Assembly (NCBI GenBank): GCA_001789745.1
Contig: MGAN01000019.1
Location: 15,393 to 79,392, forward strand
Length of the DNA stretch: 64,000 nucleotides
Reading direction: 5' to 3'
Source: Candidatus Roizmanbacteria bacterium RIFCSPLOWO2_01_FULL_40_13
GTDB taxonomy: Bacteria; Patescibacteriota; Microgenomatia; UBA1406; GWC2-37-13
Below are positions 54,919 through 63,089 of the stretch, in pieces (within the stretch, counting starts at the first letter, position 1; each line of letters opens with the position of its first letter). Under the pieces are notes generated by a model. The model saw only the letters and a list, made by a program, of their open reading frames with translations. It made no database searches and had not been told where the DNA came from. Both the position numbers and the translations under genes were made by a program.

Positions 54919-56268
54919 ATGACAGAAAAGCTTCCCTTATCATTAGCGTCCCGTTTCGCTTCGGATTTTGTTTTACCACGAGAAATTGTCTCTCCTCCTC
55001 CTTTAAAAGACAGAGAGCCCCTGATTACTGATTTTTATAATGTGGAAAACGACATTTTGTTCCTTCGAAAATATACCAGAAACTCCTCAATTGAAGTAAA
55101 AGTACATTATCTAAGAGAAAATATCTTAGGCTTGCTGGCGGAATTCGCCGGTAAAGTGCCTTACAGAAAAATAACCTATCTTTTAGACGACAGCGGTTTG
55201 ACATACGGAGAAATCAGAATGCTTGACATGCTCGAACATACTACCAATATCGCAGGCGGAAGAGAACGACAAGAGAATATAGGCCATTCATGGGTTTATC
55301 AAGAATTTGAAAACCCGTATCAACAAAGTCAACCTTTCGATCACGCAGTAATTATTTCTCCACCCTGGAATTGGGATTATGGTTATTTATTTTATTACGC
55401 CAAGGAATTTGACCAAGACTTAGGTCAAAACGTAGTGAAAATGCACGCTATAAAGTATGATGAAAAGCGTCACCAAATAGGCAAAAGTCAAAATATCTTG
55501 CGCAAATTAAATCCTGTTTATATTTATAAAACCGCTCAAGAATTTTTGGAAACTCCGGTATTTGATTTAACAAACGCTCCTAATCTGAATGCGATTTTAT
55601 TGGCTGCCGGCACCACTCAAGAAGACGTCGACTATTCACATTGGTTTGAAAATCAGGTTAAAATAGACAGAATTATAAAGTTCGGGGAAACGGCTTATCT
55701 CCAGCTCGCGCTTGATTTGGAAGAAAACGAAACCTTGTACACACTGGAGGAAAGACAAAAAAAATTATCGGAAATGGAGTTGATTATAATCGGAGTCTAT
55801 AACAGGGCTAGAGAAATAAAAAAAAATTATAATTCGAATTTCTCCTTCGTCAATCAATCTTGTACGACCAGTTTTGATATTGATCTGCCAAATATTAAAG
55901 ACGGTCTAATGGCTTACCGGCAAGCGTTTACTAATTACACATCTCGATCCGCTACGGTCCCAGGCGGTGGAAGCTGTCCATCGGTCAACAATGAAAATTC
56001 AAGCGGATTTTTATCCTCATATAATTTATCGGAGGGTCTATCAAATGGAATAACCCCGGAGCAGTTAATCTCTGAAAAAAGCGGGTTATTAATTAATGAA
56101 GACGGTGCTTGCGGTCATTGTTCCAAAGAGAATGATGGCCACTACCACTGTCCCCGTTGCAATAAAATGTATACTGATGAAACCAATATTCCCGCAGAAC
56201 AAAGAACTAAAGTCTGCTTAGGAACTTTTTCTGATGGCCAACCGTGCAATTTCAAGTTTAATTGTTAA
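54919..56268 (+). CDS. Unrecognised protein with C-terminal zinc-ribbon, downstream of the cobalamin riboswitch
   Basis: A 449-residue soluble protein. Residues 30-300 are mixed alpha/beta with two notable segments, HAVIISPPWNWDYGYLFYYA and HAIKYDEKRHQIGKSQNILR. A low-complexity S/N/G-rich linker spans about 335-385. The C-terminus carries cysteine/histidine pairs (GACGHCSKENDGHYHCPRCN, VCLG, CNFKFNC), a likely double zinc ribbon. No known family fits. AAGGAG ends only 1 base before the ATG, an unusually short spacing. Its position right after the riboswitch suggests control by B12 (inference). Confidence 0.7.
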   Translation: MTEKLPLSLASRFASDFVLPREIVSPPPLKDREPLITDFYNVENDILFLRKYTRNSSIEVKVHYLRENILGLLAEFAGKVPYRKITYLLDDSGLTYGEIRMLDMLEHTTNIAGGRERQENIGHSWVYQEFENPYQQSQPFDHAVIISPPWNWDYGYLFYYAKEFDQDLGQNVVKMHAIKYDEKRHQIGKSQNILRKLNPVYIYKTAQEFLETPVFDLTNAPNLNAILLAAGTTQEDVDYSHWFENQVKIDRIIKFGETAYLQLALDLEENETLYTLEERQKKLSEMELIIIGVYNRAREIKKNYNSNFSFVNQSCTTSFDIDLPNIKDGLMAYRQAFTNYTSRSATVPGGGSCPSVNNENSSGFLSSYNLSEGLSNGITPEQLISEKSGLLINEDGACGHCSKENDGHYHCPRCNKMYTDETNIPAEQRTKVCLGTFSDGQPCNFKFNC

Positions 56269-56276
56269 AATGAAAT

Positions 56277-56696
56277 ATGGTCAAAAATTACACTCCCGTT
56301 GACAACCTGGTAAAAAAACATAAAAAGAGTTTGGCTGTAGGCAGACCCAAAGAGGCAGAACCTGTCCCCAGATCAAAGGAAAAATATATTATTAAGGAAG
56401 CGGTCGAACACAAGCCGGAAGAAGAAGTCAGGCCTTTTGTCCAATCAAGAGCCGAGACTTTAGAGATTCCCCCCGACCTGCAAAAGCACGGACTGGAGCC
56501 CGTTTCAGGAACCAATTTTCCTTCCTATCAAAATATAAAAACTCCTTTATCTGATGAAAAAATAATTGCAGGAAGACATGAACCCGTAACGTCTTCGCTT
56601 CGCTGGCTTTCTGCTTTGGCAGAATACATACTCGCACAAGCCCATCTTGCCTTAAAAATAGTTCATGGGAAAATAATTCGCGTGGTCAGAAGCTAA
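56277..56696 (+). CDS. Hypothetical protein, polar with C-terminal helices
   Basis: A 139-residue protein. Residues 1-95 are charged and proline-rich, likely unstructured; the last 40 (LRWLSALAEYILAQAHLALK) form amphipathic helices. It starts 8 bases after the zinc-ribbon gene and is probably in the same operon. No family was recognised. Confidence 0.6.
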   Translation: MVKNYTPVDNLVKKHKKSLAVGRPKEAEPVPRSKEKYIIKEAVEHKPEEEVRPFVQSRAETLEIPPDLQKHGLEPVSGTNFPSYQNIKTPLSDEKIIAGRHEPVTSSLRWLSALAEYILAQAHLALKIVHGKIIRVVRS

Positions 56697-56707
56697 TTTT
56701 AACTCGT

Positions 56708-57031
56708 TCAGCCGGTTTTAACTTTCTGTATTTCGTGAAGAAATCCTTCTTTTCCCATTGCTCCGACAAACTGAGAGGCAACTTGCCCCCCTTTAAAAAT
56801 CATGAAGGTCGGAATGGAAAAAATAGAGTATTGCTGTGCGAGTTGGGGATTTTTATCAACGTCAACCTTGACAAATTTCATGTCTTTGATTTCACCTGAC
56901 AACTCTTCGATTAAAGGAGAGGTAACTCTGCAGGGCCCGCACCAGTCGGCGTAAAAGTCTACAAACACAGTCCTTTTCTCGTTCAAAACTTCTTTCTGAA
57001 ATGTGTCTTGAGCTACCTGAGTAACCACCAT
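56708..57031 (-). CDS. trxA: Thioredoxin
   Basis: A 107-residue protein. FVDFYADWCGPCRVTSPLIE holds the WCGPC active site and FSIPTFMIFKGGQVASQFVG the cis-proline loop. It reduces disulfides, including those of MsrA, MsrB and NrdJ. It is near msrB on the same strand (59 bases apart). Confidence 0.97.
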   Translation of the reverse strand: MVVTQVAQDTFQKEVLNEKRTVFVDFYADWCGPCRVTSPLIEELSGEIKDMKFVKVDVDKNPQLAQQYSIFSIPTFMIFKGGQVASQFVGAMGKEGFLHEIQKVKTG

Positions 57032-57090
57032 AGTTATTTAAGAATAATTTAAAAACAACCTTACTATCATAAACTTTGATTTAAGGTTAG

Positions 57091-57483
57091 TCAAGCCGAA
57101 GATTTTTTAAAGTCCAGAGCCAATGAGTTTATGCAGTAGCGGAGACCCGTTTTGTCCTGTGGGCCGTCATCGAAAACATGACCCAGATGTGTTTCACAAT
57201 TTGCACAAAGCACTTCGGTTCGGTGCATTCCGTAGGTTTCATCTTTCAATAACTTGATATTGCCTTTTTTAACCACATCATAAAAACTCGGCCAACCGGT
57301 GCCGGATTCGAACTTGGTATCGGAGGAAAATAGAGCATTGCTGCAGACTGTACAATGGTACATTCCTTTTTCTTTGTTATGTAAGTATTTTCCCGAAAAA
57401 GGCGCTTCCGTGCCCTTGTAAAAACAGATGTCAATCTGCTCTTTACTCAATTTTTCCAAAAGTTTTTTGCCAATTTTTTTCAT
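57091..57483 (-). CDS. msrB: Peptide methionine sulfoxide reductase MsrB
   Basis: About 130 residues starting MKKIGKKLLEKLSKEQIDIC; this start avoids overlapping the SpoIID gene, whereas the ATG at 57501 would overlap it. Zinc cysteines CTVCSNALF and CANCETHLGHVFDDG, the FESGTGWPSFYD motif and the catalytic Cys in GLRYCINSLALDF are intact. It reduces methionine-R-sulfoxide and partners MsrA. Confidence 0.95.
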   Translation of the reverse strand: MKKIGKKLLEKLSKEQIDICFYKGTEAPFSGKYLHNKEKGMYHCTVCSNALFSSDTKFESGTGWPSFYDVVKKGNIKLLKDETYGMHRTEVLCANCETHLGHVFDDGPQDKTGLRYCINSLALDFKKSSA

Positions 57484-57484
57484 C

Positions 57485-59173
57485 TTATTGTTTCTCCACA
57501 TTATACAAAGGTCCTACAATCTGGATGTTGGCAGGGGCGCGGAGGTTGAACCAGTTTTTAAATTCCGATCCGCTGAAGGAAATCGATCCGGCATCACCCG
57601 AGAAATTGATTGAGGAAGTTGAGCCGCCGTTTAAATCGGCCGAGATCCCTACATCTGAAATACTGTTATAAGGCGTTGTGCCGCGATTTCGGAGCTCTTG
57701 TTTAACTCTGTCTTCGTTCCAAATCTCGCCGCCATAGGGGTGAGATTTGTCTGTTTGATAAAAGTGCTCTCCGGTTGACGAATCGGCTCTGGCCAAAAGT
57801 ATCACGTTGACGATATCTGCCACCTCGGAAGCTTTAAGCCAAGCCGTCTTATTGTAGTTTGCCCTTGACCCCCAATCACAGTAAAACCAGGGAGATTCTT
57901 TATCATAAGCTCTTTCATTTAGCTCGGAAAAATTACCCGGGTTACCTACCCTACCGTCAAATTTACCTAAGTTTAAGATATATCCTCCGTGAGTCGAGGC
58001 GTACTGGGTAAAGCCAGCCCCACCTCCGTCCATAAGCACCCAGCCTACGGTAGCGTTTACCGCCTGCTCCCAATTATCACCCTTGGGGTCAGATTGAAAA
58101 ACCTGACATTGTTCTGTAGTGCAGATTTGTTTTGAACCGTTCCCTGTCACATTCAAGGCGTAAGTGCGTGCCGCTACGGCCTGCGCTTTAAGAACGGCCA
58201 TGTTGTTGTCGGTCCAAGAGTCAGGTACCTCATAAATTCGTTTTACATACTCTTCAATCGAACCCGACCAGCCCGTGGTAGTTGAAATCTGAACCCCTTG
58301 ATCATAATCTTTTTTCAAAGACATATTTGGGTAATATGCCTGAAGAATCTGTTCTTCGTTTTGTCCGTCTTTAGCCCTTCCCCACGCACCATATTGATTC
58401 ATGCCTTTGCGGTGTGGTGCTCCATAAGTGAAAAAGGCCAGACGGGGGGAAAAACCCGGATCTACTCCTCGGTCGTCGCTGCAGCCTCGTGCAGAAGTGC
58501 CTGCAGATCTTGGAATGTTCAAGCTTGCCAGTCTTTGGTTTATGAGCTGCTGCTGTTTGGCGGTGAGCTCTGCGATCTTCTGCTGCAACTCTCCCTGATA
58601 TTTTCTCGCTGAAGCTACCTCACCCGCCAAGAATTGTGACTGTTTGTCAATATCTGTCTTTAAGGTCGACAGTCTTTCTTTTTCGCTTTGCAGGCTGACC
58701 TTTTTATCTTCGAGGTTGTTGACGTAAGTAACCACTTTAATTATCGTCTTTCTGTCTTCGTCAACCAAAGACTTCTGGTAGACAAAATTTTTCAGCGAGG
58801 TCGACAGATTTTCAGCGGTTAAAAGAGTAATCAGAGAAAGAGTTGATTTTGATATATTCTTGTAATACGATCTGGCCCGTTCGTTAAGAAGTTCTTTCTG
58901 ATAAGACAGGATCTGTTCGCCTTGTTTTACCTCAATCTCTTTTTTGTCAATTTGCGCCTCAATGTCCGCAACCTTGGCTTTTATTTGACCTAATTGTTTA
59001 TTGAGATTAGCCAAGGCTACCTCGTTGGTGTCTGCGGCTTTTTTGATATCGTTAAAAGTACGTTGCAAATTTTCTAACTGATGATTGATGTCGGCAAGTT
59101 CGTCGGCAAGGACAAAAAAAACTGAAAAAAAATAAAAAACCGTTAAAATCAATATAAATAAAAGCTTCCTCAT
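57485..59173 (-). CDS. Secreted coiled-coil protein with SpoIID/LytB domain
   Basis: A 562-residue protein. A signal peptide spans residues 3-23 (KLLFILILTVFYFFSVFFVL). Residues 25-220 form a long coiled coil of the EnvC/CwlO type (LQRTFNDIKKAADTNEVALA). A SpoIID domain follows from about residue 240: HRKGMNQYGAWGRAKDGQNE, WSGSIEEYVKRIYEVPDSW and LKAQAVAARTYALNVTG. SpoIID enzymes act on peptidoglycan glycan strands; the coiled coil may control this at division. The mature chain ends in a beta-rich tail. Confidence 0.85.
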   Translation of the reverse strand: MRKLLFILILTVFYFFSVFFVLADELADINHQLENLQRTFNDIKKAADTNEVALANLNKQLGQIKAKVADIEAQIDKKEIEVKQGEQILSYQKELLNERARSYYKNISKSTLSLITLLTAENLSTSLKNFVYQKSLVDEDRKTIIKVVTYVNNLEDKKVSLQSEKERLSTLKTDIDKQSQFLAGEVASARKYQGELQQKIAELTAKQQQLINQRLASLNIPRSAGTSARGCSDDRGVDPGFSPRLAFFTYGAPHRKGMNQYGAWGRAKDGQNEEQILQAYYPNMSLKKDYDQGVQISTTTGWSGSIEEYVKRIYEVPDSWTDNNMAVLKAQAVAARTYALNVTGNGSKQICTTEQCQVFQSDPKGDNWEQAVNATVGWVLMDGGGAGFTQYASTHGGYILNLGKFDGRVGNPGNFSELNERAYDKESPWFYCDWGSRANYNKTAWLKASEVADIVNVILLARADSSTGEHFYQTDKSHPYGGEIWNEDRVKQELRNRGTTPYNSISDVGISADLNGGSTSSINFSGDAGSISFSGSEFKNWFNLRAPANIQIVGPLYNVEKQ

Positions 59174-59239
59174 AGATTAATTATACGCAATTCTCTTTCT
59201 CAATTTCTTAATCTTGTAATTTCTTTTTTCTTATTTTGC

Positions 59240-59410
59240 TATACTCATACTGTGACTGAGACATAGGTGTTGTTTCGAGCTTGTCGAAAAATCTCTTGCG
59301 GCGGCGATTGAAACAGATTCTTCGATTCGCTGCGCTTTCTCGGAATGACTTTCTCGGAATGACTCGGAATGACCATGAAATAATTATGTCCCACTATACT
59401 CATACTGTGA
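59240..59410. repeat. 17-base direct repeats flanking a repeat insertion before the pilin-like gene
   Basis: CTATACTCATACTGTGA occurs at 59240-59256 and again at 59394-59410. The 137 bases between hold GGAATGAC/CTTGTCGAA-type repeat units. This looks like an insertion with target duplication, or slippage, that split a promoter region from its gene. Confidence 0.75.
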
Positions 59411-59967
59411 AAGGGTTATTGCTAATTATATTAGTATTCGTTGTAGTTTTTCTTTTTTCACCCTCTGGGCTAAAACAGCTTGGCGCCGTATCCCAAACCC
59501 GCTACAGCGCCTGTGATCTCTGCGGCTATTGCCCCCCGGACCCTCCTCCTTCAACCTGGGAAAGTTGCCGAAAGTGCCTTTATCCAAATGCAAGTAACAG
59601 CCCGCCAACAAAAGCAACGCTTGTGGTTGACCCCGCTTCCAATACGGGGCCAACCCCGTATCCGGGTCGACAATATACCGTCATAGGCTGCATTAAGACC
59701 GACCTGGCAAGCTTCAGTCAACAAGGAGCAGCTGCGGGAGTGGTGCAGACTCTGCTTAACATCATCTTCGGCATCATCGGCGGATTAGCCTTTTTGTATC
59801 TTATCTATGGGTCGTTTGTCGTTTTAACCTCTCAGGCTGAACCGGAGAGATTAAACTACGGTAAGCGTTTGATTATAGGAGCAGTTGTTGGAGCGGTCTT
59901 TAGTTTACTGTCTGTTTTTATAGTCAATTTCCTGGCTTCCGGAATCCTTAGAATACCGGGATTCTAG
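59407..59967 (+). CDS. VirB2/TrbC-like pilin-type membrane protein
   Basis: I place the start at GTG 59407 (VKGLLLIILVFVVVFLFSPS): codons before it translate the inserted repeat, including RNDFLGMTRNDHE. The protein has a signal helix, a cysteine-rich segment (CDLCGYCPPDPPPSTW, CRKCLYP), and two C-terminal membrane helices (VVQTLLNIIFGIIGGLAFLY; RLIIGAVVGAVFSLLSVFIV). The helix pair is like VirB2/TrbC pilins of type IV secretion systems. No other secretion genes are in the window, so a role in pilus or transport is only suggested. Confidence 0.6.
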   Translation: MKGLLLIILVFVVVFLFSPSGLKQLGAVSQTRYSACDLCGYCPPDPPPSTWESCRKCLYPNASNSPPTKATLVVDPASNTGPTPYPGRQYTVIGCIKTDLASFSQQGAAAGVVQTLLNIIFGIIGGLAFLYLIYGSFVVLTSQAEPERLNYGKRLIIGAVVGAVFSLLSVFIVNFLASGILRIPGF

Positions 59968-59970
59968 TAT

Positions 59971-60291
59971 TTATTTTCTTTTTTTCAAATATATTCCCAG
60001 GGAAAGGGTGGAAAACAATACCGGCAATAAATAAGTGGGTGCTCCGGTTGCTGGAATTGAGGTGGGTGTTCGGGCGCCGCTTCCGTAAGAAGTTGTGTTT
60101 TGATCTGATACAGCGGTAGGCGATAAGAAAGGAGAAATTGAAATCGTCGGAGTAACTCTGGGCTTCCCGGCCAAGTTTATCAAAGTCCTTCTAAAATTAC
60201 CTGTATTGATTCTTCCTGTAATGACCGCCAAGAAAACAATAACGACTACTAACCCTAGAACAAAAGAAAGAATCTTATTAAAGTTGTCCAT
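59971..60291 (-). CDS. Surface protein with LPXTG-like C-terminal sorting signal
   Basis: A 106-residue protein. An N-terminal helix (FVLGLVVVIVFLAVITGR) is followed by a serine/threonine/proline-rich middle and a C-terminal IPATG, then a hydrophobic helix (APTYLLPVLFSTLSLGIYL) and the basic tail KKRK. This tripartite end is that of sortase substrates. A protein with a helix at both ends is unusual. No sortase gene is in the window. Confidence 0.6.
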   Translation of the reverse strand: MDNFNKILSFVLGLVVVIVFLAVITGRINTGNFRRTLINLAGKPRVTPTISISPFLSPTAVSDQNTTSYGSGARTPTSIPATGAPTYLLPVLFSTLSLGIYLKKRK

Positions 60292-60395
60292 GATTTCGAT
60301 TCATATCATATCATTATGGGTTTTGTTTTACAACCGCAAAGCTCTAAACCGTAAGTGACGTTGACTTTTGTCAAAAATTGTAGAAGAATTAAGGC

Positions 60396-60953
60396 ATGGA
60401 GAACCCGCAGCTAATTTTCTCGTGGAAAGCTCCTCTAAGACCTTATAAAAAAAGGGCCGCCTTGGTTCTGCGTTTTTATTTAGCCGTCGCGCTGCTTCTT
60501 TCTTTGATCGTCTTTTTTTTCGGCGACAAAATTCTGCTTATCCCTATCTGGGCGGTTTTATTTTTATTTTATGTTCTTACTATCACTCCGCCGCCTGAAG
60601 TGGAGAATAAAATTACCAGGTTTGGCATTGAGACAACGGGTATCACTCTAAGGTGGGAGTCGCTTTCGCACTTTTACTTCACCGAGAGATTCGGATTTTA
60701 TGTTTTAACCATGATCAGTCATGCGCCTTATTTTTATCACGCCTATCTGGTTGTTCCCAGTGAAGAGATTAAAAAAAATCTGCTGCTCATTCTCTCCGAA
60801 CATTTAGTTTACCAGGATCAGCCACAGCTTAGTTTCACCGATAAGGCGATCAACTGGTTCTCACAACTTATACCGGACGAGGAAGAAAGAATTGACGTCA
60901 TGAAGACAAGTCATCCAATCTCCTCTTCCAAGCCCCAGCCGGCATCTCTTTGA
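60396..60953 (+). CDS. Membrane protein with two N-terminal helices and a cytoplasmic domain
   Basis: A 185-residue protein. Two helices (ALVLRFYLAVALLLSLIVFF; LIPIWAVLFLFYVLTITPPP) are followed by a beta-rich domain with ITRFGIETTGITLRWESLSH. The layout, with an FG-type beta start after two helices, resembles YcxB/PH-like membrane proteins. No function is known. Its end overlaps the RNA-ligase-partner gene by 56 bases on the other strand. Confidence 0.65.
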   Translation: MENPQLIFSWKAPLRPYKKRAALVLRFYLAVALLLSLIVFFFGDKILLIPIWAVLFLFYVLTITPPPEVENKITRFGIETTGITLRWESLSHFYFTERFGFYVLTMISHAPYFYHAYLVVPSEEIKKNLLLILSEHLVYQDQPQLSFTDKAINWFSQLIPDEEERIDVMKTSHPISSSKPQPASL

Positions 60954-61524
60954 CGCCAAACATTCTCCCCCAATAGATGACTCCTTCATCGGTGCTTACA
61001 AGACAGGCGTCAAGATTCTTGGTTAAAACGATTAAATCAAGGTCGGCCAAACTATCTAAGAAACCGCGTCTTGTTGCCTGACGATATCTTTCGCGGAATT
61101 TTTTAATCACTCCTCCGATCTTAATCTGAAAGTCTTTGGTTGAAAGCCCTTCTTTTCCCTGCATTAGTCGTCCGGCCTTTTCTATTTCCTCCTCTCCTAT
61201 ATTTAAACCCCGATAGCTTCTCTCTCTTATGTCTCCCACCAAGCCGTAAAAAACTTGGGCGGGGAAGGAGATTTCGCCAACATCAGGCGATTTAACCGTA
61301 ACCGCAGATAAAAAATCTTTGAGGAACGGTTGTTCTTTTTCCTCAAAAAAACTTAGGAACTCGGTTACTATCCGCGGCGGCAGGAAAAATTCGGCCTTTT
61401 TTGAGGTCTTCAGTTTTTTAACAATCGCGGTCAGATTTTTTATCACCGCCTCTGTCTTATCTCCCAGACCCAAGCCCGCTTCCATGTTAAAAAACAGGTT
61501 GGCATCAAGCACGTATTTTTCCAT
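60898..61524 (-). CDS. RNA ligase partner-like PIN-domain protein
   Basis: A 208-residue protein. MEKYVLDANLFFNMEAGLGL carries the first catalytic Asp, then EFFLPPRIVTEFLSFFEEKE, FYGLVGDIRERSYRGL, REYRQAT-like FRERYRQATRRGFLDSLADL, and LVSTDEGVIYWGRMFGVKEM with the closing acidic cluster. The order matches the RNA ligase partner family (MJ_0950-like), found in archaea and some bacteria next to an RNA ligase. No ligase is visible here. It probably acts as an RNase. Confidence 0.7.
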   Translation of the reverse strand: MEKYVLDANLFFNMEAGLGLGDKTEAVIKNLTAIVKKLKTSKKAEFFLPPRIVTEFLSFFEEKEQPFLKDFLSAVTVKSPDVGEISFPAQVFYGLVGDIRERSYRGLNIGEEEIEKAGRLMQGKEGLSTKDFQIKIGGVIKKFRERYRQATRRGFLDSLADLDLIVLTKNLDACLVSTDEGVIYWGRMFGVKEMPAGAWKRRLDDLSS

Positions 61525-61582
61525 AAGTTTATAGTATCACATCTAAGTATAAAAACCATATAAAAAGATCCATTTGGACCTC

Positions 61583-61631
61583 TTGACTGGAGCTGTGCAA
61601 ATGTGTAGGATTTGTGTATAAGTTATCCACA
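61583..61631 (+). promoter_or_regulatory. dnaA promoter with DnaA box in the leader
   Basis: TTGACT (61583), 17 bases, TAGGAT (61606). A perfect DnaA box TTATCCACA lies at 61623-61631, just after the predicted start, the usual position for autoregulation and a sign that the origin is close. Confidence 0.8.
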
Positions 61632-61641
61632 TGTATTACTT

Positions 61642-62982
61642 ATGTCTATCTTGTCATCTTTCTGGAACCAGTTTGTCAAATCGATTGCCAAAGACGAAAA
61701 AAAATACCCTGTGTTTTTTCCTCTTCTAAAACAACTCCATCCGGTTGAGCTGACCGAAGATAAAATTGTCCTCGGCTGTCAAAATCAAGGTCTCAGGTTT
61801 TTTTTAACCCAGGGCAAGGGGAGGTATGAATTGGAGGCGGCAATTTCCGATCAGGCGGGAAAAAACATTAAAGTAGAGCTCGTGGTAGCCCCCGGCAGGA
61901 AAAAATCTAAAGAAACACCTCTTTTAAATTACCAACCCGCTCTTAACGACCTGTATTACAGAACCGGCCTGCATGCAAAATACAGCTTTGATAATTTTGC
62001 CGTCTCCACCACCAATCAGGTTGCTTATGCCGCCTCTCAAGCCGTAACCAACGGCCTAGGGCACACTTATAACCCTCTGTTTTTTTACGGGGGGGTGGGG
62101 GTGGGCAAGACCCACCTGGCTCAGGCGGTAGGAAAATACATTTTAAACCAAGATCAGGGGAAAAAAATCTTTTTTTGCCCCGGCGACCTGTTCACTAATG
62201 AACTGGTTGAGTCCATCAGGGATAAATCCACCCCGGCTTTCCGGAGAAAATACAGAAAATTAAACCTGTTAATCGTCGACGACGTACAATTCATCGCCGG
62301 TAAAGAAAGAGTGCAGGAGGAGTTTTTCCACACCTTTAACTCCATTATTTCACACGGGGGGCAGATTATCTTAACCGCCGACCGGCCACCCTCTGAAATT
62401 AAGGGGTTGGCGGACAGACTCCGCTCCCGCTTTTCGGGCGGCCTCTCTGTCGACATCGAGCCACCGGACTTTGAATTAAGAACCGCCATTCTTCTAATTA
62501 AGGCCAAAGAAAAAAACATCGAGATTGACATTGAGTCGGCCAAGCTGCTCGCAGAGAAAGTCTCTGACTCGCGCGCGCTCGAGGGAACTCTGCTTACTCT
62601 CTATTCCAAGGTTCTGGGAAAAAAGGAAAAAATCGAATTTCAAGACGCGGAGGACTTTTTTAGCAAGAAACAAAAAGAGGTGGTAAACAAAGTGACTCCT
62701 CAAGACGTTTTAAAAACCGTCTGTTCCTATTATAATGTCCGCCAATCTCATGTTAAGGGCTCTTCCCGTACTAGCAACTTGGTGTTGCCGCGACAAATTG
62801 TCATGTATTTGTTAAGGCAGACGCTAAAAATGAAATACGGAGAAATTGCTTATTTCCTCAATAAAAAAGACCACACCACGGTGCTTTATGCGGAAGAAAA
62901 AATTAGCCGTTTACAGACAAAAGACCAGTCGGTTAAAAAAGAGCTTGAACTGATAACCCAATCGCTTTTTCAATCAACATAG
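61642..62982 (+). CDS. dnaA: Chromosomal replication initiator protein DnaA
   Basis: A 446-residue protein starting MSILSSFWNQFVKSIAKDEK; the TTG at 61612 would read through the DnaA box and is rejected. Domain I is short, with a diverged linker. The AAA+ domain has NPLFFYGGVGVGKTHLAQAV (Walker A near residue 150), LLIVDDVQFIAGKERVQEEF (Walker B), and LTADRPPSEIKGLADRLRSR (sensor/arginine finger). Domain IV ends with VKGSSRTSNLVLPRQIVMYL and MKYGEIAYFLNKKDHTTVLY, the DNA-binding signature. It opens the origin; dnaN follows directly. Confidence 0.98.
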   Translation: MSILSSFWNQFVKSIAKDEKKYPVFFPLLKQLHPVELTEDKIVLGCQNQGLRFFLTQGKGRYELEAAISDQAGKNIKVELVVAPGRKKSKETPLLNYQPALNDLYYRTGLHAKYSFDNFAVSTTNQVAYAASQAVTNGLGHTYNPLFFYGGVGVGKTHLAQAVGKYILNQDQGKKIFFCPGDLFTNELVESIRDKSTPAFRRKYRKLNLLIVDDVQFIAGKERVQEEFFHTFNSIISHGGQIILTADRPPSEIKGLADRLRSRFSGGLSVDIEPPDFELRTAILLIKAKEKNIEIDIESAKLLAEKVSDSRALEGTLLTLYSKVLGKKEKIEFQDAEDFFSKKQKEVVNKVTPQDVLKTVCSYYNVRQSHVKGSSRTSNLVLPRQIVMYLLRQTLKMKYGEIAYFLNKKDHTTVLYAEEKISRLQTKDQSVKKELELITQSLFQST

Positions 62983-63077
62983 AATTCACATCAATTCAAC
63001 AAGGATTTTTTCCGGTTTTTATTGTCTTGAAAATACCCTCTCTTTTTTATACACTTATACACGCTTTCTATTACTAC

Positions 63078-63083
63078 TATAAT
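63078..63083 (+). promoter_or_regulatory. -10 element before dnaN
   Basis: TATAAT ends 6 bases before the ATG at 63090. If used, dnaN mRNA is leaderless. A second possible promoter (TTGAAA near 63027 with TACACT) and a DnaA-box-like TTATACAC lie upstream in the dnaA-dnaN gap. Confidence 0.5.
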
Positions 63084-63089
63084 ATAAAT

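Noticed and set aside
59281-59406. ATG-based longer start of the pilin-like protein
   Set aside because: The added residues are a translation of GGAATGAC repeats, and a GTG directly before the signal helix is available.
61612-61641. TTG start for dnaA
   Set aside because: The extension would translate the DnaA box; ATG 61642 gives a normal DnaA N-terminus.
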